20,930 nt of DNA, taken from positions 1-20,930 of the forward strand of contig DATEQV010000190.1 in NCBI GenBank assembly GCA_035272265.1, given 5' to 3'. Positions 14,242-20,817 of this stretch are shown in pieces; the first letter of the stretch is position 1; every line of letters begins with the position of its first letter. Below the pieces are notes generated by a model. The model had not been told where the DNA came from. It did no database searches and was given only the letters and a program-made list of their open reading frames with translations. Source of the DNA: Acidisphaera sp035272265. GTDB taxonomy: Bacteria > Pseudomonadota > Alphaproteobacteria > Acetobacterales > Acetobacteraceae. Made by a program: the position numbers and the translations under genes.

Positions 14242-15368
14242 GCACGGTCGTCATCGGCGGCGGCATCGTCGGCAGCTGCACGGCGCTGTTCCTCGCTCGC
14301 GCGGACGCGCCGGACGTGCGCGTGATCGAGCGCGACCCGACCTACGCGCAGGCCTCCACGACGCTGTCGGCCGCAGGGCTGCGCACGCAGTTCTCGCTGC
14401 CGCTCAACGTCGCCATGTCGCGTTTCGGCGCCGACTTCCTCCGTCCCGTGCGCGACACGATCGGCTGGCGCGGCAACGGCTATCTGCTGCTCGCCACCGA
14501 CGCGGCACGCCTGCGCGCCAACCACGACACGCAACGCACGGCGGGCGCGCAACTCGCGTGGCTCGATCCGCCCGCACTCGCCGCGCGGTTTCCGTGGCTG
14601 CGCACCGACGATCTCGCCGCCGGCAGCCTGGGCCTTGCCGACGAGGGCTGGTTCGACGCGCACGCGCTGCTGCGCCACGTCCGCTCGGAGGCCGTCGCGG
14701 CCGGTGCGCGCTACACGACGGGCGAGGTGGACGGCATCGACACAACCGGCGGCCGCGTCGCTGCTGTGCTCCTGTCCGACGGCACGCGCATCGACGCCGC
14801 GCACGCCGTGCTCGCCGCGGGCGCGTGGTCCGGCCGCCTCGCCGCCCGCATCGGCTTCGCGCTGCCGGTGGTGCCGCGCAAGCGCACGGTGTTCGTGTTG
14901 CGCGCGCCGCTCTCGGTGTCCGACATGCCGCTGATCCTGGACGCCAGCGGCCTGTGGCTGCGGCCGGAGGGCGAGGGCTTCCTCGCCGGTATCTCGCCGC
15001 CCGAGGCGCAGGACCGCGACGCCGACGGCGATTTCGAACCCGACCTCGACATGCTGGAGGACGAGGTCTGGCCGCGCCTCGCGCACCGCATCCCCGCCTT
15101 CGAACAGCTCCGCCGCGTGCGCGCCTGGGCGGGCCACTACGACACCTGCACGCTCGATCACAATGCCGTCATCGGAGCCGCGCCCGGCATCGCGGGACTG
15201 TTCATCGCGACCGGCTTCTCCGGCCACGGCGTGCAGCACGCGCCGGCCACGGGGCGCGCGATTGCCGAACTGGTCGTGCACGGCGAATACCGCACGCTCG
15301 ACCTCACGCCGTTCGGCTACGACCGCGTCGCGGCCGACCGCCCGTTGAGCGAAGACGAGATCTACTGA
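14238..15368 (+). CDS. FAD-dependent oxidoreductase (DAO family: amino-acid/sarcosine-type oxidase or dehydrogenase)
   Basis: Oxidises a secondary or primary amine, typically an amino acid or N-methyl amino acid, with FAD. From the proposed CTG start (376 residues) it begins (M)STVVIGGGIVGSCTALFLA, the dinucleotide-binding GGGIVG at 7-12, with Glu31 in RVIERD as FAD-ribose ligand. Later features are STTLSAAGLRTQFS (~39-52), LAAGAWSG (~192-199) and the C-terminal FAD loop GLFIATGFSGHGVQHAPATG. No ATG, GTG or TTG in this frame lies near the domain start. The alternatives are GTG 14055, adding 61 residues of M20-antiphase sequence, or ATG 14415, deleting the FAD motif. The CTG shares bases with the upstream TGA (CTGA). 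The substrate is unknown; its place between amidohydrolase and HyuA suggests the amino acid that the amidohydrolase releases. Confidence 0.88.
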   Translation: MSTVVIGGGIVGSCTALFLARADAPDVRVIERDPTYAQASTTLSAAGLRTQFSLPLNVAMSRFGADFLRPVRDTIGWRGNGYLLLATDAARLRANHDTQRTAGAQLAWLDPPALAARFPWLRTDDLAAGSLGLADEGWFDAHALLRHVRSEAVAAGARYTTGEVDGIDTTGGRVAAVLLSDGTRIDAAHAVLAAGAWSGRLAARIGFALPVVPRKRTVFVLRAPLSVSDMPLILDASGLWLRPEGEGFLAGISPPEAQDRDADGDFEPDLDMLEDEVWPRLAHRIPAFEQLRRVRAWAGHYDTCTLDHNAVIGAAPGIAGLFIATGFSGHGVQHAPATGRAIAELVVHGEYRTLDLTPFGYDRVAADRPLSEDEIY

Positions 15369-15387
15369 CACGTCACGGAGACTTCGC

Positions 15388-17451
15388 ATGGCTCGCCTCG
15401 CCGTCGATATCGGCGGCACCTTCACCGACCTTGCCCTCGAAGCCGAGGGCAAACGCACCACCGTCAAGGTGCTCACCACGCCGGCCGCGCCCGAACGCGG
15501 CGTGCTGGACGGCGTGCGGCTGATCCTGTCGCACGCGAGCCTGTCGCCGGCCGACATCGCCATCGTGATCCACGGCACCACGCTCGCGACCAACGCGATC
15601 ATCGAGCGCAAGGGCGCGCGCACCGCGTTCGTCACCACGCAGGGCTTCCGCGACGTGCTGGCGATGGGCAACGAGAGCCGTTACGACCAGTACGACCTGA
15701 ACATCGTGCTGCCGGAGCCGCTGGTGCCGCGCTACCTGCGCCTGCCGGTGCCGGAGCGGCTGGACAACGAAGGCCTGGTGCTGCTGCCGCTCGACGAAGC
15801 GGCCGTGCAGGCGCTGGTGCCCGTCCTGCAGCGAGAGGACGTCGAAAGCCTCGCGATCGGGTTCCTGCACGCCTTCGTCAACCCGTCGCACGAGCAGCGC
15901 GCACGCGATCTCATCGCCCGCGCGATGCCGGATCTGCCGATCTCGATCTCCTCGGACGTCTCGCCGGAGATGCGCGAGTGGGAGCGCTTCTCGACCACCG
16001 CGGCCAATGCCTACGTGCAGCCGCTGATGGCGCGCTACCTGCGTGCGTTGGAGTCCGGCCTGCACGAGATGGGGCTGACGGCGCCGCTGTTCCTGATGCT
16101 GTCCGGCGGCGGGCTGACGACGATCGAAACCGCCTGCCGCTTCCCGATCCGCCTGGTCGAAAGCGGGCCGGCGGGCGGCGCGATCTTCGCCGCCGACATC
16201 GCCCGCGAAGCCGGCCTTCCGCGGGTGCTGTCGTTCGACATGGGCGGCACCACGGCGAAGATCTGTCTGATCGACGACTTCGCGCCGCAGACCGCGCGCA
16301 CGTTCGAGGTCGCTCGCGTCGGCCGCTTCAAGCGTGGCTCCGGCCTGCCGCTGCGCATCCCGGTGATCGAGATGGTCGAGATCGGCGCGGGCGGTGGCTC
16401 GCTCGCGCATATCGACGCGCTCGGCCGCATCGCCGTCGGGCCGGAGAGTGCCGGCGCCGATCCAGGACCGGCCTGCTACGGACGCGGCGGCACGCAGCCG
16501 GCGGTGACCGACGCCAATCTGCTGCTTGGCCGTTATGATTCGGAGCACTTCGCCGGCGGCGCGCTGCGCCTCGACACGGCGGCGGCGCGCGCGGCGGTTG
16601 CATCGGCGGTCGGCGATAAGTTGCGGCTCGATCCCGAACTGGCGGCACTCGGCATCGTCGAGATGGTGGACGAGACGATGGCCAATGCCGCGCGCGTGCA
16701 CGCGATCGAAAGCGGCAAGACCTACGAGGGCCGCACGATGATCGCCTTCGGCGGCGGCGGTCCGGTGCATGCGTTTCGGGTGGCCGAGAAGCTCGGCATC
16801 GTGCGCGTGCTGGTCCCCACCGGCGCCGGCGTCGGCAGCGCGATCGGCTTTCTGCGCGCGCCCGTCGGCTACGAGGTGGTGCGCAGCCTGTACCAGCGGT
16901 TCTCGACGTTCGACGTGCACGCGGTCAACGCGCTGCTGTCCGACATGGCCGGTGAAGCGGCGCGAGTCGTGGCACAAGGCAGCTTCGGCGCGAAGCTGCA
17001 CGAGACCCGCGTTGCCTACATGCGCTATGTCGGCCAGGGGCACGAAATTCCGGTGAAGCTGCCGTCGCGAGTCATCAAAGAAGATGACGTCGCGGCGATC
17101 CGGCGCAGCTACGACGAGGCCTACGCGAATTTCTACGACCGCCCCGTGCCCGGGTCGGATGTCGAGGTGATGAGCTACGCGGTGAAGGTCGCGACCGCCC
17201 CGGTGCCAGGCATCGCCGCCACGGCGCTTGCGCCTGTCGCCGGGCCGGAGACCTCCCGCCCCGTGCGCGACACGGCGAGCGGCGAGGTGCGCGACTGGTC
17301 GATCCGCGCGCGCGCCGCGCTGCCGCAAGGCGCCGTCGTGAGCGGTCCGGCGATCATCGCGGAGGACGAGACATCGACGCTCGTCGGGCCCGGCTGGACG
17401 GCGCGCGTCGATACGCAGGGCTGGATCGTGCTGGAGCGTTCGCAGCGTTGA
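15388..17451 (+). CDS. hyuA: Hydantoinase/oxoprolinase family subunit A (N-methylhydantoinase A type)
   Basis: A 687-residue cytosolic enzyme subunit that uses ATP to open a cyclic imide or lactam such as hydantoin, N-methylhydantoin or 5-oxoproline. The Hydant_A_N start DIGGTFTD (7-14) is an actin-like phosphate-binding motif. It is followed by HGTTLATNAIIERKGA (~55-70), LSSG-like LSGGGLTT (~237-244), SGPAGGA (~259-265), the second phosphate motif FDMGGTTAK (~283-291), IGAGGGSLAH (~332-341), ESAGADPGPACYGRGG and a C-terminal beta-rich domain ending in GPAIIAEDETST. A GGAG site precedes the ATG and the gap to the oxidoreductase is 19 bases. HyuA normally works with HyuB, which is not encoded downstream. 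HyuA alone is complete in length. Exact substrate not determinable. Confidence 0.92.
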   Translation: MARLAVDIGGTFTDLALEAEGKRTTVKVLTTPAAPERGVLDGVRLILSHASLSPADIAIVIHGTTLATNAIIERKGARTAFVTTQGFRDVLAMGNESRYDQYDLNIVLPEPLVPRYLRLPVPERLDNEGLVLLPLDEAAVQALVPVLQREDVESLAIGFLHAFVNPSHEQRARDLIARAMPDLPISISSDVSPEMREWERFSTTAANAYVQPLMARYLRALESGLHEMGLTAPLFLMLSGGGLTTIETACRFPIRLVESGPAGGAIFAADIAREAGLPRVLSFDMGGTTAKICLIDDFAPQTARTFEVARVGRFKRGSGLPLRIPVIEMVEIGAGGGSLAHIDALGRIAVGPESAGADPGPACYGRGGTQPAVTDANLLLGRYDSEHFAGGALRLDTAAARAAVASAVGDKLRLDPELAALGIVEMVDETMANAARVHAIESGKTYEGRTMIAFGGGGPVHAFRVAEKLGIVRVLVPTGAGVGSAIGFLRAPVGYEVVRSLYQRFSTFDVHAVNALLSDMAGEAARVVAQGSFGAKLHETRVAYMRYVGQGHEIPVKLPSRVIKEDDVAAIRRSYDEAYANFYDRPVPGSDVEVMSYAVKVATAPVPGIAATALAPVAGPETSRPVRDTASGEVRDWSIRARAALPQGAVVSGPAIIAEDETSTLVGPGWTARVDTQGWIVLERSQR

Positions 17452-17479
17452 CCGTTCGCGATCGAAACGGTAGCATGAA

Positions 17480-17510
17480 CTTGCCTATCTGGTTCGGAAG
17501 GACAGGCAAG
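17480..17510 (+). promoter_or_regulatory. Leader hairpin enclosing the Sel1 gene ribosome-binding site
   Basis: CTTGCCT (17480-17486) and AGGCAAG (17504-17510) are perfect 7-bp inverted repeats around a 17-base loop that contains GGAAGGA, the likely Shine-Dalgarno of the gene starting at GTG 17512. Folding would place the start codon one base after the stem. A role in limiting translation is inference. Confidence 0.4.
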
Positions 17511-17511
17511 C

Positions 17512-18579
17512 GTGATCCTCCACCGCCTGTTCCGTGTGCCGGTCGGCGCCGCGCTCGTCGCGCTTTTCTGCGCGCTGCTCGCACCCCATGATGCCTTTGC
17601 GCAGGACGATCCCGCGCGTGCCTGCGATCTCGCCGCCGCAAGCCCTTCCGACACCGCGCGGCCGGCGGGAATCCCCGGCGTCCCGCTGGACAAGGTCGAT
17701 GCGAACACGGCGGTCCCAGCCTGTCGCGCCGCCCTGGCCGCGAACCCGACTTCGCCACGGCTCATCTTCGAACTCGGCCGCGCGCTGAGCGCCGGTCACA
17801 GCGACGCCGAAGCGGTCGAGCTGTTCCGCAAGGCGGCGGATCTGAACTATGTCGTCGCCGAGGACTCGCTCGGCGTCAGCTACTACGCCGGCAGAGGCAT
17901 CGCACGGGACTTCACGCAGGCGGTGTTCTGGATCCGCAAGGCCGCCGATCAGGGCAATGCCGACGCACAATGGCGTCTGGGCTCGCTCTACCGGCGAGGC
18001 GAGGGCGTCGCGAAGGACTCCGCTCAGGCGATCGTCTGGTTTCGCAAGTCCGCCGAGCAGGGATACGCCAACGCACAGTGGATCCTCGGGTTCTTCTACG
18101 AGAAGGGCGAGGGCACGCCGCAGGACTACGCTCAGGCCGAGGTCTGGTACCGAAAGGCCGCCGAGCAGGGAGACCGCAGCGGCGAGACCTCGTTGGCGTT
18201 CCTGTATTATTTCGGCAATGGCGTCGTGCAGGATTACGCGCAGGCCGCGACCTGGTTCCGCAAGGCCGCCGAGCAAGGCGACAAGATCGGACAGGACATG
18301 CTCGGGAGCATGTGCCAGAACGGGTACGGCGTTCCGCAAAGCTACGCCGACGCAATGACCTGGTACCGCAAGGCCGCCGACCAGGGATATGCATCGGCGC
18401 AACTGAGCATCGGCCGGCTCTATGAGCGAGGGCAGGGCGTGCCGAGGGACGTCGCGCAGGCGCTCGTCTGGTATCCAAAGGCCGCCGACCAGGGCAACGC
18501 GGATGCCCAGGCGGCGGTCGCAAGGTTGGGCGGTGCGGACGCGCTCGGGCATGGACAGCTCAAGGGCGCGCCGCGCTGA
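17512..18579 (+). CDS. Exported Sel1-repeat (SLR/TPR-like) protein
   Basis: A 355-residue protein starting at GTG, with a Shine-Dalgarno-like GGAAGGA nine bases upstream. Residues 1-30 are a signal peptide (basic start, hydrophobic core, cleavage after AFA), so the protein is periplasmic or outside. After a linker with two cysteines (38, 71), about six to seven Sel1-like repeats of 36 residues fill positions ~95-335. Each has the pattern A..WYRKAA.QG...AQ..LG..Y..G.GV..D, for example VFWIRKAADQGNADAQWRLG and ATWFRKAAEQGDKIGQDMLG. Sel1 repeats form a helical scaffold for protein-protein contacts, often in envelope stress, secretion or cell-surface assembly. No catalytic domain is seen. The partner is unknown, and there is no functional link to the hydantoinase operon 60 bases upstream. 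Confidence 0.88.
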   Translation: MILHRLFRVPVGAALVALFCALLAPHDAFAQDDPARACDLAAASPSDTARPAGIPGVPLDKVDANTAVPACRAALAANPTSPRLIFELGRALSAGHSDAEAVELFRKAADLNYVVAEDSLGVSYYAGRGIARDFTQAVFWIRKAADQGNADAQWRLGSLYRRGEGVAKDSAQAIVWFRKSAEQGYANAQWILGFFYEKGEGTPQDYAQAEVWYRKAAEQGDRSGETSLAFLYYFGNGVVQDYAQAATWFRKAAEQGDKIGQDMLGSMCQNGYGVPQSYADAMTWYRKAADQGYASAQLSIGRLYERGQGVPRDVAQALVWYPKAADQGNADAQAAVARLGGADALGHGQLKGAPR

Positions 18580-18641
18580 CCGTATGCTGTCGCCATCGGG
18601 ATGAGTCGTATGCTGCAATGATTGGGCTCGCGCACCAACAC

Positions 18642-18672
18642 GGCGGATTTCGCTGCGCTGCATCCGCCCTAC
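18642..18672. repeat. Short hairpin repeat (GGCGGAT...ATCCGCC)
   Basis: GGCGGAT (18642-18648) and ATCCGCC (18662-18668) form a 7-bp stem around a 13-base loop, followed by CTACG. The pattern GGCGGAT-loop-ATCCGCCCTACG is familiar as an intergenic palindromic repeat in many proteobacteria (from memory). It lies downstream of the Sel1 gene and may end or stabilise its transcript. The region 18580-18751 shows no gene; it also holds a near-duplicate of the next gene's start (ATGCTGCAATGATT at 18610 versus ATGCTGCAATTGATT at 18752). Confidence 0.55.
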
Positions 18673-18685
18673 GACCTGAAACGTT

Positions 18686-20146
18686 TCACTTGCCCGGTCT
18701 CGGCTCCGGCGTATCGTCCGCCGGAACCCCCGGTCCGGGAAGAGGCGTGCCATGCTGCAATTGATTTCGGTGATCTGCTGCGTCGTCCTGCTCGTCCTCA
18801 CGCCGATCCAGATGCGCAAGCTGCGCGCCGGCTTCGTGCCGCCGAAGTTCAAGGGCGACGCCGCCGCTTATCGCGCGGCCTACCGCAAGCAGCTCACCAT
18901 GCTGGTCTGGCTCGGCACCGTGTTCGGCGTGCTGAGTATCGCGATGGGCATCCTCGACCTGAGCGGCATCAACGAGGAGACGGCCCCGATCGAGGGCTAC
19001 GTCCAGTTCGGCGTCGCCGCGATCTGGCTGGCCGTCGCGGGCTCGATGTTCGCCCATCGCCGCCGGCTCGACAGCTGGCCGGCGCAGGGCGCTCCGCACG
19101 ACACCGTGCCCGCCGCCTGAGCGGGGCGCGCCCGGCGGCGGTATGCACGGCCGCGCGGCGCCGATCTTGATGCCGTCCGGTTTCGGCGGGCGCGTCGAGA
19201 CGCGCATCGAGTTCGCGCGCGCGGGCGCGGTGTCGGCTGCGTCGGGCGGAGGCGCGGTGTCGGCTGTTGGCTCCGGTAGGCCGGTCTTGTCACCAGCGTC
19301 ATCGCGAGCCGCCGCTTGGCGGCGTGGCGATCCAGGGCCGCGTCGCACACGTTTGTCGCGCGGCCCTGGATTGCCACGGACCCCGGCTGCGCCGGGGTCC
19401 TCACAATGACGGGGCTCGGGCGGTGGCGTTGAAGTGGCGTCGTCGACGTCAGCCTGGTGCAATGTGCGCTGCGCGCTTTTGCGCCCTACGGGTTCGTCGG
19501 CTTCGAGGTCGCGCACACGTTCGCGGCGACGCTGGATCTCGCGGCGCAGATGGCGGGCGTGGGCGCGTACGAGGTCGCGCTCGACCTCGCGGCGGTCGCG
19601 GTGGTGCCAGGATTCGAGCGAGCCGCGATGGGCGATCATCGGCCAGAGTTCGGGCTCGAACTGCGGCGGCATCGGCTCGGGGCCGTTGCGGGCGACGTGC
19701 TCGCGGTGGCGGGCCCAGAACTGCCGGCGGCTTTCGCGGTATTGGCGCCGCTCGGCGAGCAGGCGCACGGCACCGCGTCGGGCGAGCTTGTAGAGCGCGA
19801 CCTCGGCCTTCCAGTCGCCGTGATCGCGGGCGGCGATGTAGTGGGCGCGGGCGGTCTCGCAGTGGTGGCAGCGCGCCTTGCGGCGTTGTGTCCAACGTGT
19901 CGTCCGCTCGCACCACGAGGTGAGGTCGCGGCGGGCGGGGTTGTGGCGGAACAGTTCCTTCGCCGGCGGGCGGTGCTCGCAGAAGGCGTCGTAGGCGATC
20001 TCGAGCCGGTAGTGGCGGGCCTGGCCGCACGCGGGCCTCTCGTCGTCCGGCGCGATGGGCCGGGGCCGGGTCTTGCGGGCGTAGGGCACGGCGTCGGCGA
20101 GGCGGCGGTAGAGGCGGATCAGGGACGTTGGGAGCCAGCGCAGCAT
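18686..20146 (-). CDS. Hypothetical Arg/His-rich protein; 3' part probably not ancestral
   Basis: I do not recognise this family. AGGAGGG lies six bases before ATG 20146, a promoter-like pair lies upstream, and codons to about residue 245 show strong G/C third positions, so the 5' half is convincing. It contains AYDAFCEHRPPAKELFRHNPARRDLTSWCERTTRW (~51-85), then RCHHCETARAHYIAARDHGDWKAEVALYKLARRG (~92-125). C79, C93 and C96 with nearby histidines could bind zinc. A basic, probably coiled or helical stretch follows at ~180-215. From about residue 246 (19411 downwards) the frame runs through a palindromic repeat, then antisense to the membrane protein gene, to a stop at 18686 (486 residues). 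That tail is proline/alanine-rich and probably arose when the repeat inserted and removed the original stop. The true 3' end is uncertain. Confidence 0.55.
   Translation of the reverse strand: MLRWLPTSLIRLYRRLADAVPYARKTRPRPIAPDDERPACGQARHYRLEIAYDAFCEHRPPAKELFRHNPARRDLTSWCERTTRWTQRRKARCHHCETARAHYIAARDHGDWKAEVALYKLARRGAVRLLAERRQYRESRRQFWARHREHVARNGPEPMPPQFEPELWPMIAHRGSLESWHHRDRREVERDLVRAHARHLRREIQRRRERVRDLEADEPVGRKSAQRTLHQADVDDATSTPPPEPRHCEDPGAAGVRGNPGPRDKRVRRGPGSPRRQAAARDDAGDKTGLPEPTADTAPPPDAADTAPARANSMRVSTRPPKPDGIKIGAARPCIPPPGAPRSGGGHGVVRSALRRPAVEPAAMGEHRARDGQPDRGDAELDVALDRGRLLVDAAQVEDAHRDTQHAEHGAEPDQHGELLAVGRAISGGVALELRRHEAGAQLAHLDRREDEQDDAADHRNQLQHGTPLPGPGVPADDTPEPRPGK
18752..19120 (+). CDS. 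Small integral membrane protein, three predicted helices
   Basis: A 122-residue protein of no family I recognise. Helices are likely at residues ~3-18 (LISVICCVVLLVLTPI), ~48-69 (LTMLVWLGTVFGVLSIAMGILD) and ~84-101 (VQFGVAAIWLAVAGSMF). A basic loop follows helix 1 (MRKLRAGFVPPKFKGD...YRAAYRKQ) and the tail is basic then polar, so the first loop and C-terminus are probably cytoplasmic or alternate by the positive-inside rule. GAAGAGGCG upstream of the ATG is an acceptable ribosome-binding region, and codon third positions favour G or C. It is overlapped on the other strand by the 3' extension of a minus-strand open frame; the membrane pattern makes this the real gene in the overlap. Confidence 0.78.
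   Translation: MLQLISVICCVVLLVLTPIQMRKLRAGFVPPKFKGDAAAYRAAYRKQLTMLVWLGTVFGVLSIAMGILDLSGINEETAPIEGYVQFGVAAIWLAVAGSMFAHRRRLDSWPAQGAPHDTVPAA
19297..19411. repeat. Composite palindromic repeat, copy B (cruciform form)
   Basis: Outer arms CGTCATCGCGAG (19297-19308) and CTCACAATGACG (ending 19411), and core arms GTGGCGATCCAGGGCCGCG (19324-19342) and CGCGGCCCTGGATTGCCAC (19359-19377). Two internal hairpins lie between outer and core arms: CCGCC-GCTT-GGCGG (19309-19322) and GGACCCCGGC-TGC-GCCGGGGTCC (19378-19400). Reverse-complemented, its core equals copy A at 9958-10053. It lies inside the minus-strand open frame that starts at 20146. The remaining stretch 19121-19296 shows no convincing gene of its own. 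Confidence 0.88.
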
Positions 20147-20178
20147 GTTGGCCCTCCTGCGGCCCGGGTTGCCCTAAG

Positions 20179-20208
20179 AAGATAGACCTAGGAATGCGTG
20201 GTTGGCAA
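20179..20208 (-). promoter_or_regulatory. Candidate promoter of the minus-strand hypothetical gene
   Basis: On the minus strand TTGCCA (20208-20203) and TATCTT (20184-20179) are separated by 18 bases in an unusually AT-rich patch. Transcription would start near 20172, giving a leader of about 25 bases with the AGGAGGG site before ATG 20146. This is a sigma-70-like match by eye only. Confidence 0.45.
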
Positions 20209-20257
20209 GAGGAAAACTTGGTCGGCTGCGCTTTGGCCCTGGGGCGCAAACGCAAGG

Positions 20258-20294
20258 AAGTCGTGGATGGCCGGCACAAGGCCGGCCATGACGG
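20258..20294 (+). repeat. REP-type palindrome, copy 1
   Basis: Core hairpin GGCCGGC-ACAAG-GCCGGCC with flanks AAGTCGTGGAT and ATGACGG. It is a perfect 37-bp inverted copy of 20427-20463. It starts the repeat block after the 110-base leader of the minus-strand gene. Confidence 0.9.
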
Positions 20295-20376
20295 TGGAGA
20301 GGTGGGCCGCACAAGGGGGCCATGACGGTGGAGAGGTGGGCCGGGACGAGGCGGGCCATGACGGTGGAGAGGTGGG
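20284..20376 (+). repeat. Degenerate tandem repeat, three units of 34-36 bp
   Basis: GGCCATGACGGTGGAGAGGTGGG occurs at 20284, 20318 and 20354 (23 bases each, identical), separated by variants of the REP loop region (CCGCACAAGG, CCGGGACGAGGC). Each unit looks like a right half of the REP palindrome plus a GGTGGAGAGGTGGG spacer, suggesting local amplification of REP halves. No gene is visible between 20147 and 20495. Confidence 0.85.
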
Positions 20377-20426
20377 GCGGACCTGAGACGGGGGCCGGAC
20401 GTTAGAACATCGTTATCAGCATTGTT

Positions 20427-20466
20427 CCGTCATGGCCGGCCTTGTGCCGGCCATCCACGACTTTCT
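20427..20466 (-). repeat. REP-type palindrome, copy 2 (left inverted repeat of the GIY-YIG unit)
   Basis: Forty bases that match, in reverse orientation, 20818-20857 at 38 of 40 positions; the hairpin is GGCCGGC-ACAAG-GCCGGCC. It ends 29 bases before the GIY-YIG start codon. Confidence 0.9.
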
Positions 20467-20495
20467 GACTGGCGTGATCCGAGCGGAGACGACGC

Positions 20496-20786
20496 GTGAC
20501 GGGTGGATGGGTGTACATCATGGCGAGCGCACGTAATGGCGTGCTCTACGTCGGCGCGACCGCCGATCTCGCGCGGCGCGTGTGGGAACATCGCGAGGGG
20601 ATCGGCAGCTCGTTCGTGCGGCGGCACCGGGTGACGCGGCTGGTGTGGGCCGAACGGCACGAGGATATCCGCACGGCCATCCAGCGCGAGACGAGCATCA
20701 AGCGATGGGAACGCGGGTGGAAAGTGCGGCTGATCCACGCGGGAAATCCCGAGTGGGAGGATTTGTACGAACGGACTTATGGGTGA
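20496..20786 (+). CDS. GIY-YIG nuclease-domain protein
   Basis: A 96-residue single-domain protein of the small GIY-YIG family (UPF0213/YhbQ-like), whose domain cuts DNA strands with a divalent metal. The motif is WVYIM (5-9, the GIY strand, Tyr7) then LYVGAT (17-22, the YIG strand, Tyr18). DLARRVWEHREG follows (24-35, Arg27 expected in catalysis), then ERHEDIRTAIQRETSIKRWERGWKVRLI (Glu65 the likely metal ligand) and NPEWEDLYE (Asn84). All the residues expected for activity are present. The start is GTG 20496, with GGAG about eight bases upstream. The gene is centred between two inverted REP palindromes, 29 and 31 bases away, which suggests a link between nuclease and repeat. The cellular role of these small proteins is generally poorly known. 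Confidence 0.88.
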   Translation: MTGGWVYIMASARNGVLYVGATADLARRVWEHREGIGSSFVRRHRVTRLVWAERHEDIRTAIQRETSIKRWERGWKVRLIHAGNPEWEDLYERTYG

Positions 20787-20817
20787 CGGCGAGGGGGGCC
20801 AGAAAGGACGGGCAGGA

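Noticed and set aside
14082..15671. 529-aa minus-strand open frame
   Set aside because: Antisense across the oxidoreductase and both its neighbours, with shadow-like composition and no recognisable motif.
15373..17328. 651-aa minus-strand open frame antisense to hyuA
   Set aside because: It is a compositional shadow: Arg/His/Asp/Ala-rich with no domain, while the plus strand encodes a full HyuA with all motifs.
17452..17470. Intrinsic terminator after hyuA
   Set aside because: Only a weak CCGTT/AACGG stem with a nine-base loop and no T-run.
19457..20185. 242-aa plus-strand open frame opposite the hypothetical minus-strand gene
   Set aside because: Its Val/Ala/Gly-rich composition is what the complement of an Arg/His/Asp-rich gene gives. 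It has no ribosome-binding site, whereas the minus frame has AGGAGGG and a promoter-like pair.
20258..20466. CRISPR array
   Set aside because: The repeats are palindromic REP-type with units of 34-36 bp that decay internally; there are no unique ~30-bp spacers between constant repeats and no cas genes.
20496..20786. Homing endonuclease within an intron or intein
   Set aside because: The protein is a single small GIY-YIG domain without a DNA-binding extension; it lies in intergenic DNA with no intron or intein sequence and no interrupted host gene.
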